A DNA stretch of 64,000 nucleotides from Anabaena cylindrica PCC 7122 (GTDB lineage: Bacteria; Cyanobacteriota; Cyanobacteriia; Cyanobacteriales; Nostocaceae): the NCBI RefSeq assembly GCF_000317695.1, contig NC_019771.1, positions 496,001 to 560,000 of the forward strand, in the 5' to 3' direction. Numbering within the stretch: position 1 is the stretch's first letter; each line of letters begins with the position of its first letter. Both the position numbers and the translations under genes were made by a program. Positions 8,934-17,373 of this stretch are shown here, in pieces. Below the pieces are notes generated by a model. That model was not told the origin of the DNA and ran no database searches. It worked only from the letters and a program-made list of their open reading frames with translations.

Positions 8934-9413
8934 ATGGAAACAGCCATGTCTTTGTTAAAGACCCACTCCCCAACCCTATATGAAACCGACTACTTGCAAT
9001 GGATAGAAACAACTGTAGCCAAATTGCAAGGTCAGGACTACGCAAATGTAGACTGGGCTAATCTCATTGAAGAAATTGGCGACATGGGAAGGAGTGAGCG
9101 CAAAAGTCTGAAAAGTAATCTGATTGTCATTTTACTGCATTTACTCAAATGGCAGTTTCAGCCTGACAAGAGAAGCGGTAGTTGGGAAGGAAGTATCATT
9201 GAACATCGTAGACGTGTTCAAGAATCTCTCCAGGATTCTCCTAGTCTCAAACCCTATCTGGAGAGCATTTTTACAGAATGTTATACACAAGCAGTTAAGC
9301 AAGCAAAAGCTGAAACAGGTTTACCAGTTGAGTCTTTTCCTGTGATATGTCCATATCATTTAGCAGAAGTAACAGAGGATGATTTTTTACCCAACAATCA
9401 TGGGGGTGAGTAA
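8934..9413 (+). CDS. DUF29 domain-containing protein
   Basis: 159 residues, soluble and helical. The family pattern is clear: LYETDYLQWIETTVAKLQ, then DWANLIEEIGDMGRSER, then LLHLLKWQFQP and HRRRVQ, ending in a CPYHLAEV segment. DUF29 proteins are expanded in cyanobacteria, often in many copies and near repeats or toxin-antitoxin genes; the function is not established. ATG 8946 is an alternative start. A GCCC-TTGC-GGGC hairpin just after the stop (9415-9426) may end the transcript and resembles small dispersed repeats of Nostoc. Confidence 0.85.
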   Translation: METAMSLLKTHSPTLYETDYLQWIETTVAKLQGQDYANVDWANLIEEIGDMGRSERKSLKSNLIVILLHLLKWQFQPDKRSGSWEGSIIEHRRRVQESLQDSPSLKPYLESIFTECYTQAVKQAKAETGLPVESFPVICPYHLAEVTEDDFLPNNHGGE

Positions 9414-9515
9414 AGCCCTTGCGGGCATGGCTACGCTTAGAGGACAGTAGTCCGTAACCCACCATAAATTTAGCTGATAATTGTGGGTTACTCGTTACTT
9501 GGTACTCAGAACTGC

Positions 9516-10064
9516 TTAGACAGTTGTGATGTCTTTTTCTTTTTCTGTCAGCAAGTCATCTATTCTTGCTGTGTACTTGTTGGTCAGTTTTTGCAGTTTG
9601 TCTTGCTGATCTCGTGATTCGTCTTCGGAAACTTCCGCAGCTTTTTCTTGTTTGCGAATGGAGTCCAGCGCATCACGGCGAATATTACGAATGCCAACTC
9701 GACCTTCTTCTGCATACTTAGCGGCCATTTTGACAAATTCTTTCCGGCGATCGCTTGTCAAAGGTGGAATATTCAGCCGAATAACAGAACCGTCATTACT
9801 GGGTGTTATTCCTATATCAGACAAAGAAATTGCCTTTTCAACTATGTTTAGGCTGCCCTTATCATAAGGTTGAATCAGAATTGTTGAGGCATCAGGTGTA
9901 CTAATGTTTGCTAAAGATTTTAGTCCCGTAGGTGTACCGTAATATTCCACCTGTACCTTATCTAATAAACTCGCATTAGCACGACCTGTCCGAATGGTAT
10001 TAAAAGCTCGTTGAGTCGCCTCAACGGTATGTTGCATTTTACTTTCAGCTTCATCTAATTTCAC
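9516..10064 (-). CDS. frr: Ribosome recycling factor
   Basis: 182 residues from GTG 10064, with a strong GGGAGG seven bases upstream, which decides the start; the ATG at 10088 is not needed. The sequence matches RRF throughout: FNTIRTGRANASLLD, YYGTPTGLKSLANIS, GSVIRLNIPPLTSDRRKE, RNIRRDA. With EF-G it splits post-termination ribosomes. The gene overlaps the end of pyrH by 14 bases, giving the common pyrH-frr pair and implying translational coupling. Confidence 0.96.
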   Translation of the reverse strand: MKLDEAESKMQHTVEATQRAFNTIRTGRANASLLDKVQVEYYGTPTGLKSLANISTPDASTILIQPYDKGSLNIVEKAISLSDIGITPSNDGSVIRLNIPPLTSDRRKEFVKMAAKYAEEGRVGIRNIRRDALDSIRKQEKAAEVSEDESRDQQDKLQKLTNKYTARIDDLLTEKEKDITTV

Positions 10065-10779
10065 AAGAACCTCCCACAAGGGTACCAATAGATTCTCCCA
10101 TTACTGCTCGGTGGATGTTGCCTCGCACTGTCAAGTCAAATACCAGAATGGGAATATTATTTTCTTTACACAAGGCAATTGCGGTGCTATCCATGACTCG
10201 TAAATCGTTAGCCAAAACGTGGGTGTAAGTAAGGGTTGTGTAACGCTTGGCATCAGGATAGACTTCGGGATCAGCGTCGTAGATTCCGTCTACTTTGGTG
10301 GCTTTAAAAATCACTTCTGCGTCAATTTCTGCTGCTCTTAAAGCGGCAGTCGTATCTGTAGTAAAGAAGGGATTTCCTGAACCTGCACCAAAAATTACCA
10401 CCCGTCCTTTTTCAAGATGACGGATAGCGCGACGACGAATATAAGGTTCTGCTACTTCTTGCATAGCGATCGCAGTTTGTACCCGCGTTTGTACCCCTAT
10501 TCGTTCTAGTGAATCTTGCAGCGTCATGGCATTCATTACCGTGGCAATCATCCCAATGTAGTCGCCGGTTGCCCTGTCCATCCCCGCCGATGCCGCTTTC
10601 ACCCCTCGAAAAATATTGCCGCCGCCAACGACAATAGCGACTTGAACGCCAGTGGCTACCACTTCTCCTAACTGTTCGGCTATTTCCTTGACTACTTCTG
10701 GATCAATGCCATAGCCCATGTTGCCCATCAAGGCTTCACCGCTCAGTTTAAGTAAAACCCGTCGGTAATTCGTTCCCAT
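10051..10779 (-). CDS. pyrH: Uridylate kinase (UMP kinase)
   Basis: 242 residues from ATG 10779 (MGTNYRRVLLKLSGEALMG); upstream in-frame ATG 10836 would add an unlikely leader. Amino-acid-kinase fold motifs are present: KLSGEAL, VVGGGNIFRG, RATGDYIGM, FGAGSGNPFFTTDTTAALRA and KATKVDGIYDADP. It phosphorylates UMP to UDP with ATP, is hexameric and cytoplasmic, and is usually activated by GTP and inhibited by UTP. It is the first gene of a pyrH-frr operon. Confidence 0.96.
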   Translation of the reverse strand: MGTNYRRVLLKLSGEALMGNMGYGIDPEVVKEIAEQLGEVVATGVQVAIVVGGGNIFRGVKAASAGMDRATGDYIGMIATVMNAMTLQDSLERIGVQTRVQTAIAMQEVAEPYIRRRAIRHLEKGRVVIFGAGSGNPFFTTDTTAALRAAEIDAEVIFKATKVDGIYDADPEVYPDAKRYTTLTYTHVLANDLRVMDSTAIALCKENNIPILVFDLTVRGNIHRAVMGESIGTLVGGSCEIR

Positions 10780-10859
10780 GAAGTTACACTTTATCAAATA
10801 AGTTGCAATTGCCTCCAATTTAAGATAGCAGTACAATGGGCTATCTGTGTTTATCAGGT

Positions 10860-11438
10860 CTATTTACGCCATACTAATGGTGTCCCCATCTGTTGTGTTT
10901 CTGCTGGCTGGATTGCTTGACCTGCAAATAAGCAAGCGATCGCATTTCTCAAATAATCCACTCCTGAAGCTAGTGGCTCTTGCGGGTGATCGTCAATTTG
11001 ACCTTTGTAGCGCAAAATCCCATCACTATCTATTAAAAAAGCTGTTGGTGTACTAATTGCCCCAAAGCTCCGAGTTACATCTTGAGTTGAGTCCCATAGA
11101 TAAGGAAAATTTAACTCATGATGACGGGCAAATGCTTTCATCCTCTCAAAATTGGATACAGTGTCAAGTTCTTCCCCACTACGAACATCATTGTTGCCAT
11201 CACCACAATTTAATCCAATCAGTGTGAAGCCCCTGGGGGAAAATTCCGATTGAATAGTTTTTAGTCTGCTTATATACAAATCCACATAATCACAGTGGTT
11301 ACAAATGGAAATGACACAGACTGAGCTTAAATTTTCTAAGTAACGGCTGAGATGGTGTACACAATCATCAATTCCTGGCAACTCAAAATCTGGAGCGTAA
11401 CTTCCGATAGGAGTATCAATTGTTTCTAGTATATTCAT
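10860..11438 (-). CDS. Thioredoxin-like / AhpC-TSA family protein
   Basis: 192 residues. A thioredoxin fold starts with the peroxiredoxin-like APDFELPGIDD, then a redox pair C46-N-H-C49 (family form CNHCPYV), GFTLIGLNCGDGNN, FPYLWDSTQDVTRSFGAISTPTAFLID and GILRYKGQIDD. The cis-proline before a Thr (STPTAF) is present. The group is widespread in cyanobacteria and annotated as thioredoxin family or redoxin; reductase or peroxidase activity is not proven. The downstream pyrH begins 80 bases away on the same strand, so co-transcription is possible. Confidence 0.82.
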   Translation of the reverse strand: MNILETIDTPIGSYAPDFELPGIDDCVHHLSRYLENLSSVCVISICNHCDYVDLYISRLKTIQSEFSPRGFTLIGLNCGDGNNDVRSGEELDTVSNFERMKAFARHHELNFPYLWDSTQDVTRSFGAISTPTAFLIDSDGILRYKGQIDDHPQEPLASGVDYLRNAIACLFAGQAIQPAETQQMGTPLVWRK

Positions 11439-11828
11439 CTTCTTTCGCCCGAAGGAACTAGGAACAAAAACTTTTTTTAAATTAGCGTTAGTTTCCAGGT
11501 GTAAAACTACGCCTTAGCATTTGTTTTATATCCAATTAATTTTATATACTAATTGAGTTAGCGTAAATTGTAAAACTACTTGATCTTTATACTGGTGCTA
11601 CTTTAATTATCCCCAACTATAAAATTTCTGCAAATTTTCTTAAAAATACTGTAAAGCACCATATATTCGTTTATCTCGAATTTGCCATACTAAATTTGTG
11701 CTGCAAACAGGTAAAAACTGAACTGTGTATCATATTGTATCTCACTCAACCGAGAACCGCTATAAAAATAATTCTTAAATAGTTAGACAAATTTAAATTC
11801 TTAGTAATTCCTATCTAAAAATAAACTC
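11439..11828. promoter_or_regulatory. Intergenic region between divergent genes
   Basis: About 390 AT-rich bases that should hold both divergent promoters. I see no clear repeat, RNA or regulator site. Confidence 0.4.
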
Positions 11829-12725
11829 ATGACAACTTCTACAAACGCATTTACATCCACACAGACCTGGCTTTGGCAAGGTTTCCCCATTTGTTACCAA
11901 ACCCAAGGAACTAGCGGCCCTGCGGTGATTCTAGTACATGGCTTTGGTGCTTCATGGCAACACTGGCGTAAAAATATACCAGTTTTAGCCGAAAATTGTC
12001 GAGTTTATGCCATTGATTTGATCGGCTTTGGTGCTTCTGCTAAACCTCAACCCGGAGAAAAAATCACATACACACTAGAAAACTGGGGGCAGCAATTAGC
12101 AGACTTTTGTAGCCAAGTGGTAGGTGAGCCAGCTTTTTTAGTCGGTAATTCAATTGGCTGTATTGTAGCAATGCAAGCAGCTGTCATTAGACCAGATATG
12201 GTTTTAGGAACAGCGTTAATTAACTGTTCTTTGCGGTTACTACATGATCGTAAACGGCTAAATTTGCCTTGGATAAAACGCATTGGTACGCCGATTTTGC
12301 AACGCTTTCTATCTATTCAAGCAGTCGGCAACTTCTTTTTTAGCCAACTAGCCAAACCGAAAACAGTAAAAAAGATTCTCTTACAAGCCTATGCTAATGG
12401 CGAAACAGTGACAGATGAATTGGTAGAAATTCTGATGACACCGGCAAAAGATTCTGGCGCTGCTGCTGTATTCTTGGCTTTTACTGCTTATTCCAGCGGC
12501 CCATTACCAGAAGACCTCTTAGCAGTATTACCTTGTCCAGCGATTATTTTATGGGGAACAGCTGACCCTTGGGAACCTATTAATTTGGGTAGAGAGTTAG
12601 CCAATTTCCCTCAAGTACAAAAATTTATTCCATTAGAGGGAGTGGGACATTGCCCTCAAGACGAAGCACCTGAGATAGTTAATCCAATTTTACAGAATTG
12701 GATACGTGAGCTATTAGCTATTTGA
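11829..12725 (+). CDS. Alpha/beta-fold hydrolase
   Basis: 298 residues. HGFGASWQHW forms the oxyanion region, the nucleophile elbow is GNSIG with Ser108, and the C-terminal His lies in GVGHCPQDEAPE; the acid is probably the Asp of WGTADPW. The overall pattern (IDLIGFGASAKP) is that of cyanobacterial and chloroplast alpha/beta hydrolases in the epoxide-hydrolase/haloperoxidase group. The substrate is not predictable. It ends 12 bases before a strong terminator shared with the convergent peptide gene. Confidence 0.85.
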   Translation: MTTSTNAFTSTQTWLWQGFPICYQTQGTSGPAVILVHGFGASWQHWRKNIPVLAENCRVYAIDLIGFGASAKPQPGEKITYTLENWGQQLADFCSQVVGEPAFLVGNSIGCIVAMQAAVIRPDMVLGTALINCSLRLLHDRKRLNLPWIKRIGTPILQRFLSIQAVGNFFFSQLAKPKTVKKILLQAYANGETVTDELVEILMTPAKDSGAAAVFLAFTAYSSGPLPEDLLAVLPCPAIILWGTADPWEPINLGRELANFPQVQKFIPLEGVGHCPQDEAPEIVNPILQNWIRELLAI

Positions 12726-12736
12726 GTTGCAGTCTC

Positions 12737-12784
12737 AAAAAAGGTGTAGGGAGTAGGGAAAGATTTCATTCCCTACTCCACACT
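12737..12784 (-). terminator. Rho-independent terminator of the first peptide gene
   Basis: GGAGTAGGGAA (12750-12760) is perfectly complementary to TTCCCTACTCC (12769-12779), with extra pairing outside (GTGT/ACAC). On the minus strand it is followed by six T (12737-12742). It may also end the convergent hydrolase transcript. Confidence 0.75.
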
Positions 12785-12823
12785 CACACTTCACAGAGAG
12801 CAAAACAATTTACTGAACTTTGC

Positions 12824-13039
12824 TTACCAGCCGCCAAAACCGTGTCCGTAGCCACCAAAACCGCGTCCGTAGCCGCCAAAACCGTGTCCGTAGACACGTC
12901 CATAGCCATAGCCGCGTCCATAGCCACGTCCAAAACCGCGTTTATAGCCGCGTCCATAGCCATAGCCCCCTGCTAAAACTTCCTGTTCGTCGTTGGATAA
13001 TTCTGTTAACAACTCAGTTGAGTTAATTTGATCCGACAT
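12824..13039 (-). CDS. Double-glycine leader peptide with Gly/Tyr/Arg-rich core
   Basis: 71 residues. The leader (residues 1-25) has STELLTELSNDEQEVLAGG, the double-glycine type cut by C39 peptidases. The 46-residue core is almost only Gly, Tyr, Arg, Phe, with a little Lys, His, Val and a final Trp, in repeats such as GYGRG and GGYGHGFGG; no Cys. GGAGG lies nine bases before the ATG, confirming the start. The leader matches those of the genes at 13505 and 14110, and the C39 exporter lies 1.9 kb away. Likely an exported bacteriocin-like or structural/signalling peptide; its activity is unknown. The core is encoded by 18-base tandem repeats. Confidence 0.8.
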   Translation of the reverse strand: MSDQINSTELLTELSNDEQEVLAGGYGYGRGYKRGFGRGYGRGYGYGRVYGHGFGGYGRGFGGYGHGFGGW

Positions 13040-13408
13040 AATGGTTAGCCTCCATTGGCTGATATATTTTATTCATCCATAATCTTTTTATAAGTTTTAT
13101 TTCGATAAATTTAATGAATCTATGGTTATAAACTAATAGTTATATGGTCTATCTTTTGACTTAAATAAATTTATGAATTTATTTATTTTTTCTTACTAAA
13201 GACAAACTAAAATAGTAATGCCTAATTCTCTACTTAAAAGTTCCATATTAAATACCAAATAAATGGAAAGTTAGACACCAATTCTAGCAGTCTTATGTTT
13301 TATTTTCAAGAGTGGATGTATAAGTATCCGTGCAAAATAAATTGCACGTTTCAAAAAGGGAATAGCGCAATATTACAGGCAATACTGCTCACTGCAAAGT
13401 CGATAGAA

Positions 13409-13454
13409 AAGTCTATAAACTAAGACTATTAAGAATAGCCTAGCTTATAGACTT
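13409..13454 (-). terminator. Inverted repeat downstream of the second peptide gene
   Basis: AAGTCTATAA (13409-13418) pairs perfectly with TTATAGACTT (13445-13454) around a 26-base loop, about 50 bases after the stop at 13505. No U-run is obvious, so it could be a processing or attenuation element. The rest of 13040-13408 is AT-rich and holds nothing I recognise apart from the promoter expected for the first peptide. Confidence 0.4.
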
Positions 13455-13504
13455 GATAAATTATACCCCTTCTCTAGTTTTTAAACATCCTCTAAGAAAA
13501 AGTA

Positions 13505-13708
13505 TTACTCACCGCATTTATTGTCACTATCAGGATAACTGTCATAACCATCATCGGATCTATATTGATCATACTTTTCGTAATCTCCACAAAGTTTTTT
13601 AGCTTTACGCTTGGGGGAAGAATAGTAACATTTTCCACCAGATAAAAGCTGTTGTTCTTCTGCGGATAGTTCTACAAGCAAGTTAGATTCATTGGGTTGA
13701 TATGACAT
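13505..13708 (-). CDS. Double-glycine leader peptide with charged, Cys-containing core
   Basis: 67 residues from ATG 13708, chosen because GAGG lies nine bases upstream and because the product then begins MS like its sisters. Leader: SNLLVELSAEEQQLLSGG (ends at about residue 25). The 42-residue core holds Cys, Lys, Tyr, Asp and Ser (KCYYSSPKRKAKKLCGDYEKY) with three Cys in all and an acidic C-terminal half. No modifying enzyme is nearby. Probably exported by the C39 ABC transporter after leader removal. It is unlike any bacteriocin core I know. Confidence 0.75.
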   Translation of the reverse strand: MSYQPNESNLLVELSAEEQQLLSGGKCYYSSPKRKAKKLCGDYEKYDQYRSDDGYDSYPDSDNKCGE

Positions 13709-13996
13709 AATTATTGACCTCACATACATCTCTATAAATTGTCCAATTAGTAGATGGGATTCCCTGATTTAAAATCACTTGAACAGCGTGAAATTACTTG
13801 GTTGTATCAAAAGTAAGATTAGTGAGAAAAGAAAACGCTATTTCTAGCAGTTACTTTTCTGTTCTCTACACAGTTGATTTAATTGAGGAGGAAGGAGAAA
13901 GGTATGGGTTATCTCTGGTATCTCCCTTATTGGTATTCGGAAACTGAATGTAATACCCGAAGGTGAACATTCAACACTTCTGCCAAACTATCTATT

Positions 13997-14016
13997 TCAA
14001 AACTAATTAGTTTTGA
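13997..14016. other. Perfect 20-base palindrome after the third peptide gene
   Basis: TCAAAACTAA followed by its exact complement TTAGTTTTGA, flanked by CTGCC and GGCAG that can extend the stem. It lies about 94 bases past the stop at 14110: a possible terminator or regulator site. The remainder of 13709-14109 holds no gene I can support. Confidence 0.5.
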
Positions 14017-14109
14017 GGCAGTTATATCAGCTTCCTCTTTCCTCTCGTCAATGCCAGATTGAAACTAAATTGGAATTAAATGGCTACACAATTTGTGGAT
14101 TTTTTACAC

Positions 14110-14337
14110 TTAAACTCTCCGCTGTCTTTTTCTTTCGACATCAACATCAACATCAACATTGAAATCGCTTCTACCACCTCTACCACCTCTACCACCTCTA
14201 CCACCTCTACCACCTTCAGAGAGATCGTAGTCGTAGCAGATTATAGGCCTTTTTCTAGCCTGTCCTCCGGACAGAAGCTGTTGTTGGTCAGCTGATAACT
14301 CTACAAGTAAATCAGATGTAATGTTTTTATTTGACAT
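14110..14337 (-). CDS. Double-glycine leader peptide with GGR and DV repeats
   Basis: 75 residues from ATG 14337 (AGG-containing ribosome site upstream, product starts MSNKNITSD). Leader LLVELSADQQQLLSGG is nearly the same as in the gene at 13505. The core has QARKRPIICYDYD, then five GGR triplets in a row, then NVDVDVDVERKRQRRV. On DNA these are a 9-base (taccacctc) and a 6-base (catcaa) tandem repeat, so core length may vary between strains. It is upstream of, and in line with, neighbouring peptide genes; 0.6 kb from the exporter gene. Confidence 0.75.
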   Translation of the reverse strand: MSNKNITSDLLVELSADQQQLLSGGQARKRPIICYDYDLSEGGRGGRGGRGGRGGRSDFNVDVDVDVERKRQRRV

Positions 14338-14509
14338 GATTGTTAGCCTCAATTTATGAATAGGTGAATAACACCTATGCTTCTTTTATAAAGATTTATC
14401 ATTATAAATTAATGACTCCCTAGTTATAAATTTACTAAAACTTAAATTCTTCTTAAGTTATAATTATATTCAGATAAATTTCTTTCTTTTAACTCATGTT
14501 TATTTTGTT

Positions 14510-14620
14510 TATAGCAATTCCCAAGCTCATGAAATACACCCCACCCGCGCTATCGCGCACCCTCCCCTTGGTAAGAGGAAGGGGTAATTTTGTATATCAT
14601 GCTTAGTGGGAAACGCTATA
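14510..14620. mobile_element. MITE, family A, copy 1
   Basis: 111 bases with imperfect terminal inverted repeats TATAGCAATTCCCA / TGGGAAACGCTATA and an interior CACCCCACCCGCGCTATCGC. Same family at 19185, 30594 and 59927. It has no coding capacity. The rest of 14338-14912 is AT-rich without a supportable gene. Confidence 0.8.
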
Positions 14621-14912
14621 TTATTTATATTGAAAAATATTGTATCTCTTGATTAGGCAAACAAGAAAATATAGAGAGAACAATAAATATATCTCTACAA
14701 AAAGATGTTTAAATTCAAACTCGGTTATTTTCTTAAAAGAAATTATTTGGAAAATTTAGTAATAAATTACTTTCTTTCTCACTCTTGGGATTAATTTTGA
14801 ATAATCCAAAAGTTGAAGAATTTCCTCTAGTGGCTTGGAATAATTTATATTTAGTACTTTCTGATTTTTACGTTTCTTCCCTCAACGAGTGAATTTAATT
14901 TTCTCCGACTAC

Positions 14913-17081
14913 TTATATGGTTAAAAACTGCAAGTGTTCTCCTGGTTGAGAAAGAAAACTTTCTAAGCTACCTTCGAGTTTGATTTGACCTTTATCTATG
15001 AGTACAATCCAATCGGCGCGATTGATGACACTGGGACGATGGGTAATTAAAATTGTGGTTTTGTCTCTTCTATATTCCAAGAGACGATCTAAGACATGAG
15101 CCTCACTGATTGGGTCTAGTCCTGCGGTGGCTTCATCTAAAATTAGTATAGGTGGGTTTGTGATAATTCCGCGTGCGATCGCTAATCGTTGTCTTTGTCC
15201 TCCAGAAAGATTAGCTCCAAACTCCCCTAACACAGTTTGATACTTATTCGGTAATTGGCTGATAAACTCATCTGCATCAGCGATATCACAGGCTTGAACA
15301 ATTTGCTCAAAGGAAATAGAAGGTGTTCCTAAACGGAAGTTTTCCAAAATTGAACGACTCCAAAAATGAGGTTCTTGGGGTACATAAACTACTTGTTGTC
15401 GCAAACAATCTAGAGAAATATCTTGGATATTAAACAAACCGATGCGGATATTACCAGAATCTAGTTGATATAAGCCCCCCAATAATTTAGCTAAAGTGCT
15501 TTTACCACAGCCTGATTTACCAATTAAAGCAATGACTTTTCCTCCCGGCAGCTTAATTGAAAAATCATCTAATAAGTCAACTCTTCCGGGGTGATGAAAT
15601 TTGAGATGGGAACAACGAATATCTGCATCATCGGCAATTTTTGCAACTGGCTTTTGACTTCCTCCTACTACTTCTGGTGTAGCATCAATAACTTCTAGCA
15701 AACGAGAAACTGCGGTTTGGGAACGAAAATATTCATCGACAAAGCCAACTAATGAGTTAATTAATGCTAAAACATTGACTTGTAAAGCGTTAAAGGCTAA
15801 CATTTGACCGATACTTAAATTGCCTTGAATTACTAAAAGACTTCCTAACCCTAGCAACAGGACAGTACCAATTGTAGATAGGAGCCTCGCAATAGTACCA
15901 TTGATAATTCCTAATTGAACTGTGCTGAAAGCAAGATTAGCCAGACGACCAAAACGACTTTGAAATTCATCCCAAAATTGAGGAGCAGCATTTGTTGTTT
16001 TGATTACCTGTGCGCCTTTAAATGTTTCTACTAAAACACCTTGATTTTCTGCTCCTAAAACCAAGAGACTACGAGTTTTTTGTTGAAGAATTGGTAAAAA
16101 AGGTAGGGTAGCTAAGGTCATTAAAGCAGCAACAAATATGACTGCTGCTGTCAATTGCCAGCTGTAAAATAACATCAAGCAAAAAGAAATTACAGCAATG
16201 AAAAACTGGCTAGGTAAAACAATCACAATCTGTGATATTAACTGGTTAATTTCATTAATATCTCGTAGTCGGCTGGTGATTTCACCACTCCGACGAGATT
16301 CATAATAACTTAAGGGTAATTGGAGAAGTTTACGCCCAAATTCTAGGACTAAACCTAATTGTAATTTTTGACCAAAATGAGAAATCATTAAGGATTCAAA
16401 TACTTGTAAACCTCCACTAAATAAACTCATGACGACAACTGCGGAAACCACAACCGTAAGTAGCTGCACATCTCCACGAACTAAAACATCATCTGTGAGC
16501 AGTTGAATCAAAACAGGAGTTCCCAGTGCTAGTACACCCAGGACGATATTGATCATTAAGACCTGAGTTAGCAAACCACGATAGGGTAAGAGCCGGCGAA
16601 AAAAGCGACTGAGACCACCTTTTGATTGTTCTTGGGGCAGATCAAAAAAGCGATCTGGATCTGGCTCTAGTAAGAGCATGACCCCATTCCAAGCATTTGC
16701 TAATTCTTGTCGGCTAACATAGCGGAGTCCTACGGCTGGATCAGCAATGACGTATTTTTTGCCCCGTTTGCCATATAAAACTACCCAATGGTAGCCTTGC
16801 CAATGAATAATTGCAGGTAATGTAATTTCTGTGATTCTGTCTATAATTTCTGGGGAAGCTTTAACTGCTCTAGCATTTAAACCGAGATTTTCTGAACCAC
16901 GTTTTAAACCGAGTAAGGTTGTGCCTAATTGTCCAGTACCGACTGCTTCCCGACTTTTAATCATGCTGAGAAAGCGTCCATAATGCTTGGAAATTGAAAC
17001 GAGACAAGCGGCTCCGCAGTCTTCTTCACTTAGCTGTAAAGTACACTGGTATTTTTTATGAGGTTTGAGGATATCTAACAT
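14913..17081 (-). CDS. Peptidase-containing ABC exporter (C39 family)
   Basis: 722 residues. Residues 8-145 form a C39 cysteine peptidase: catalytic Cys22 in QLSEEDCGAACL, His in GYHWVVLYG, Asp in IADPAVG. Residues about 165-445 are the six-helix exporter domain. The ATPase domain (about 480-720) has Walker A GKSGCGKST, signature LSGGQRQRL, Walker B LILDEATAGLD and H-loop ITHRPS. Such proteins cut double-glycine leaders and pump the core across the inner membrane. The three leader peptides downstream are the obvious substrates, and the HlyD gene upstream on the same strand the partner; an outer-membrane TolC must be encoded elsewhere. Confidence 0.93.
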   Translation of the reverse strand: MLDILKPHKKYQCTLQLSEEDCGAACLVSISKHYGRFLSMIKSREAVGTGQLGTTLLGLKRGSENLGLNARAVKASPEIIDRITEITLPAIIHWQGYHWVVLYGKRGKKYVIADPAVGLRYVSRQELANAWNGVMLLLEPDPDRFFDLPQEQSKGGLSRFFRRLLPYRGLLTQVLMINIVLGVLALGTPVLIQLLTDDVLVRGDVQLLTVVVSAVVVMSLFSGGLQVFESLMISHFGQKLQLGLVLEFGRKLLQLPLSYYESRRSGEITSRLRDINEINQLISQIVIVLPSQFFIAVISFCLMLFYSWQLTAAVIFVAALMTLATLPFLPILQQKTRSLLVLGAENQGVLVETFKGAQVIKTTNAAPQFWDEFQSRFGRLANLAFSTVQLGIINGTIARLLSTIGTVLLLGLGSLLVIQGNLSIGQMLAFNALQVNVLALINSLVGFVDEYFRSQTAVSRLLEVIDATPEVVGGSQKPVAKIADDADIRCSHLKFHHPGRVDLLDDFSIKLPGGKVIALIGKSGCGKSTLAKLLGGLYQLDSGNIRIGLFNIQDISLDCLRQQVVYVPQEPHFWSRSILENFRLGTPSISFEQIVQACDIADADEFISQLPNKYQTVLGEFGANLSGGQRQRLAIARGIITNPPILILDEATAGLDPISEAHVLDRLLEYRRDKTTILITHRPSVINRADWIVLIDKGQIKLEGSLESFLSQPGEHLQFLTI

Positions 17082-17146
17082 GGATGCCAGACCTGTGAAA
17101 GAAAAAGTTCAGGAGGTGGAATTGAGATTAAGAAACTCAATATTAT

Positions 17147-17281
17147 TACAGCAGGAGTCAGGAGTCAGGAGTAAAACTGGCTTGGTGTCTAGGTTTCAAT
17201 TTTGATTCTGTACCGTATGGCTGCGCCACGCAAGCTATCGGCTGACGCTCACGGAGCCTCATTAATCTGCGATCTGCTGTA
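17147..17281. mobile_element. MITE, family B, copy 1, with inner GC-rich insert
   Basis: 135 bases between TACAGCAG (17147-17154) and CTGCTGTA (17274-17281). The interior AGGAGTAAAACTGGCTTGGT matches the copy at 35787. This copy carries an extra stretch of about 40 GC-rich bases (about 17213-17256) absent from the other: a repeat inserted into a repeat. Confidence 0.65.
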
Positions 17282-17373
17282 ATTCAAATTTAATAAGATT
17301 GGTAGAAATATCGGGTTGGACTGTTGCTTAACCCAACCTATGCTTTTAACCAATTTTCAAAGAATGTGTGGAA

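Noticed and set aside
12722..13026. Plus-strand ORFs over the first peptide gene
   Set aside because: Repetitive Val/Ser/Ala and His/Arg text arises from the antisense of the Gly/Tyr/Arg repeat core. The minus-strand frame has the leader, ribosome site and terminator.
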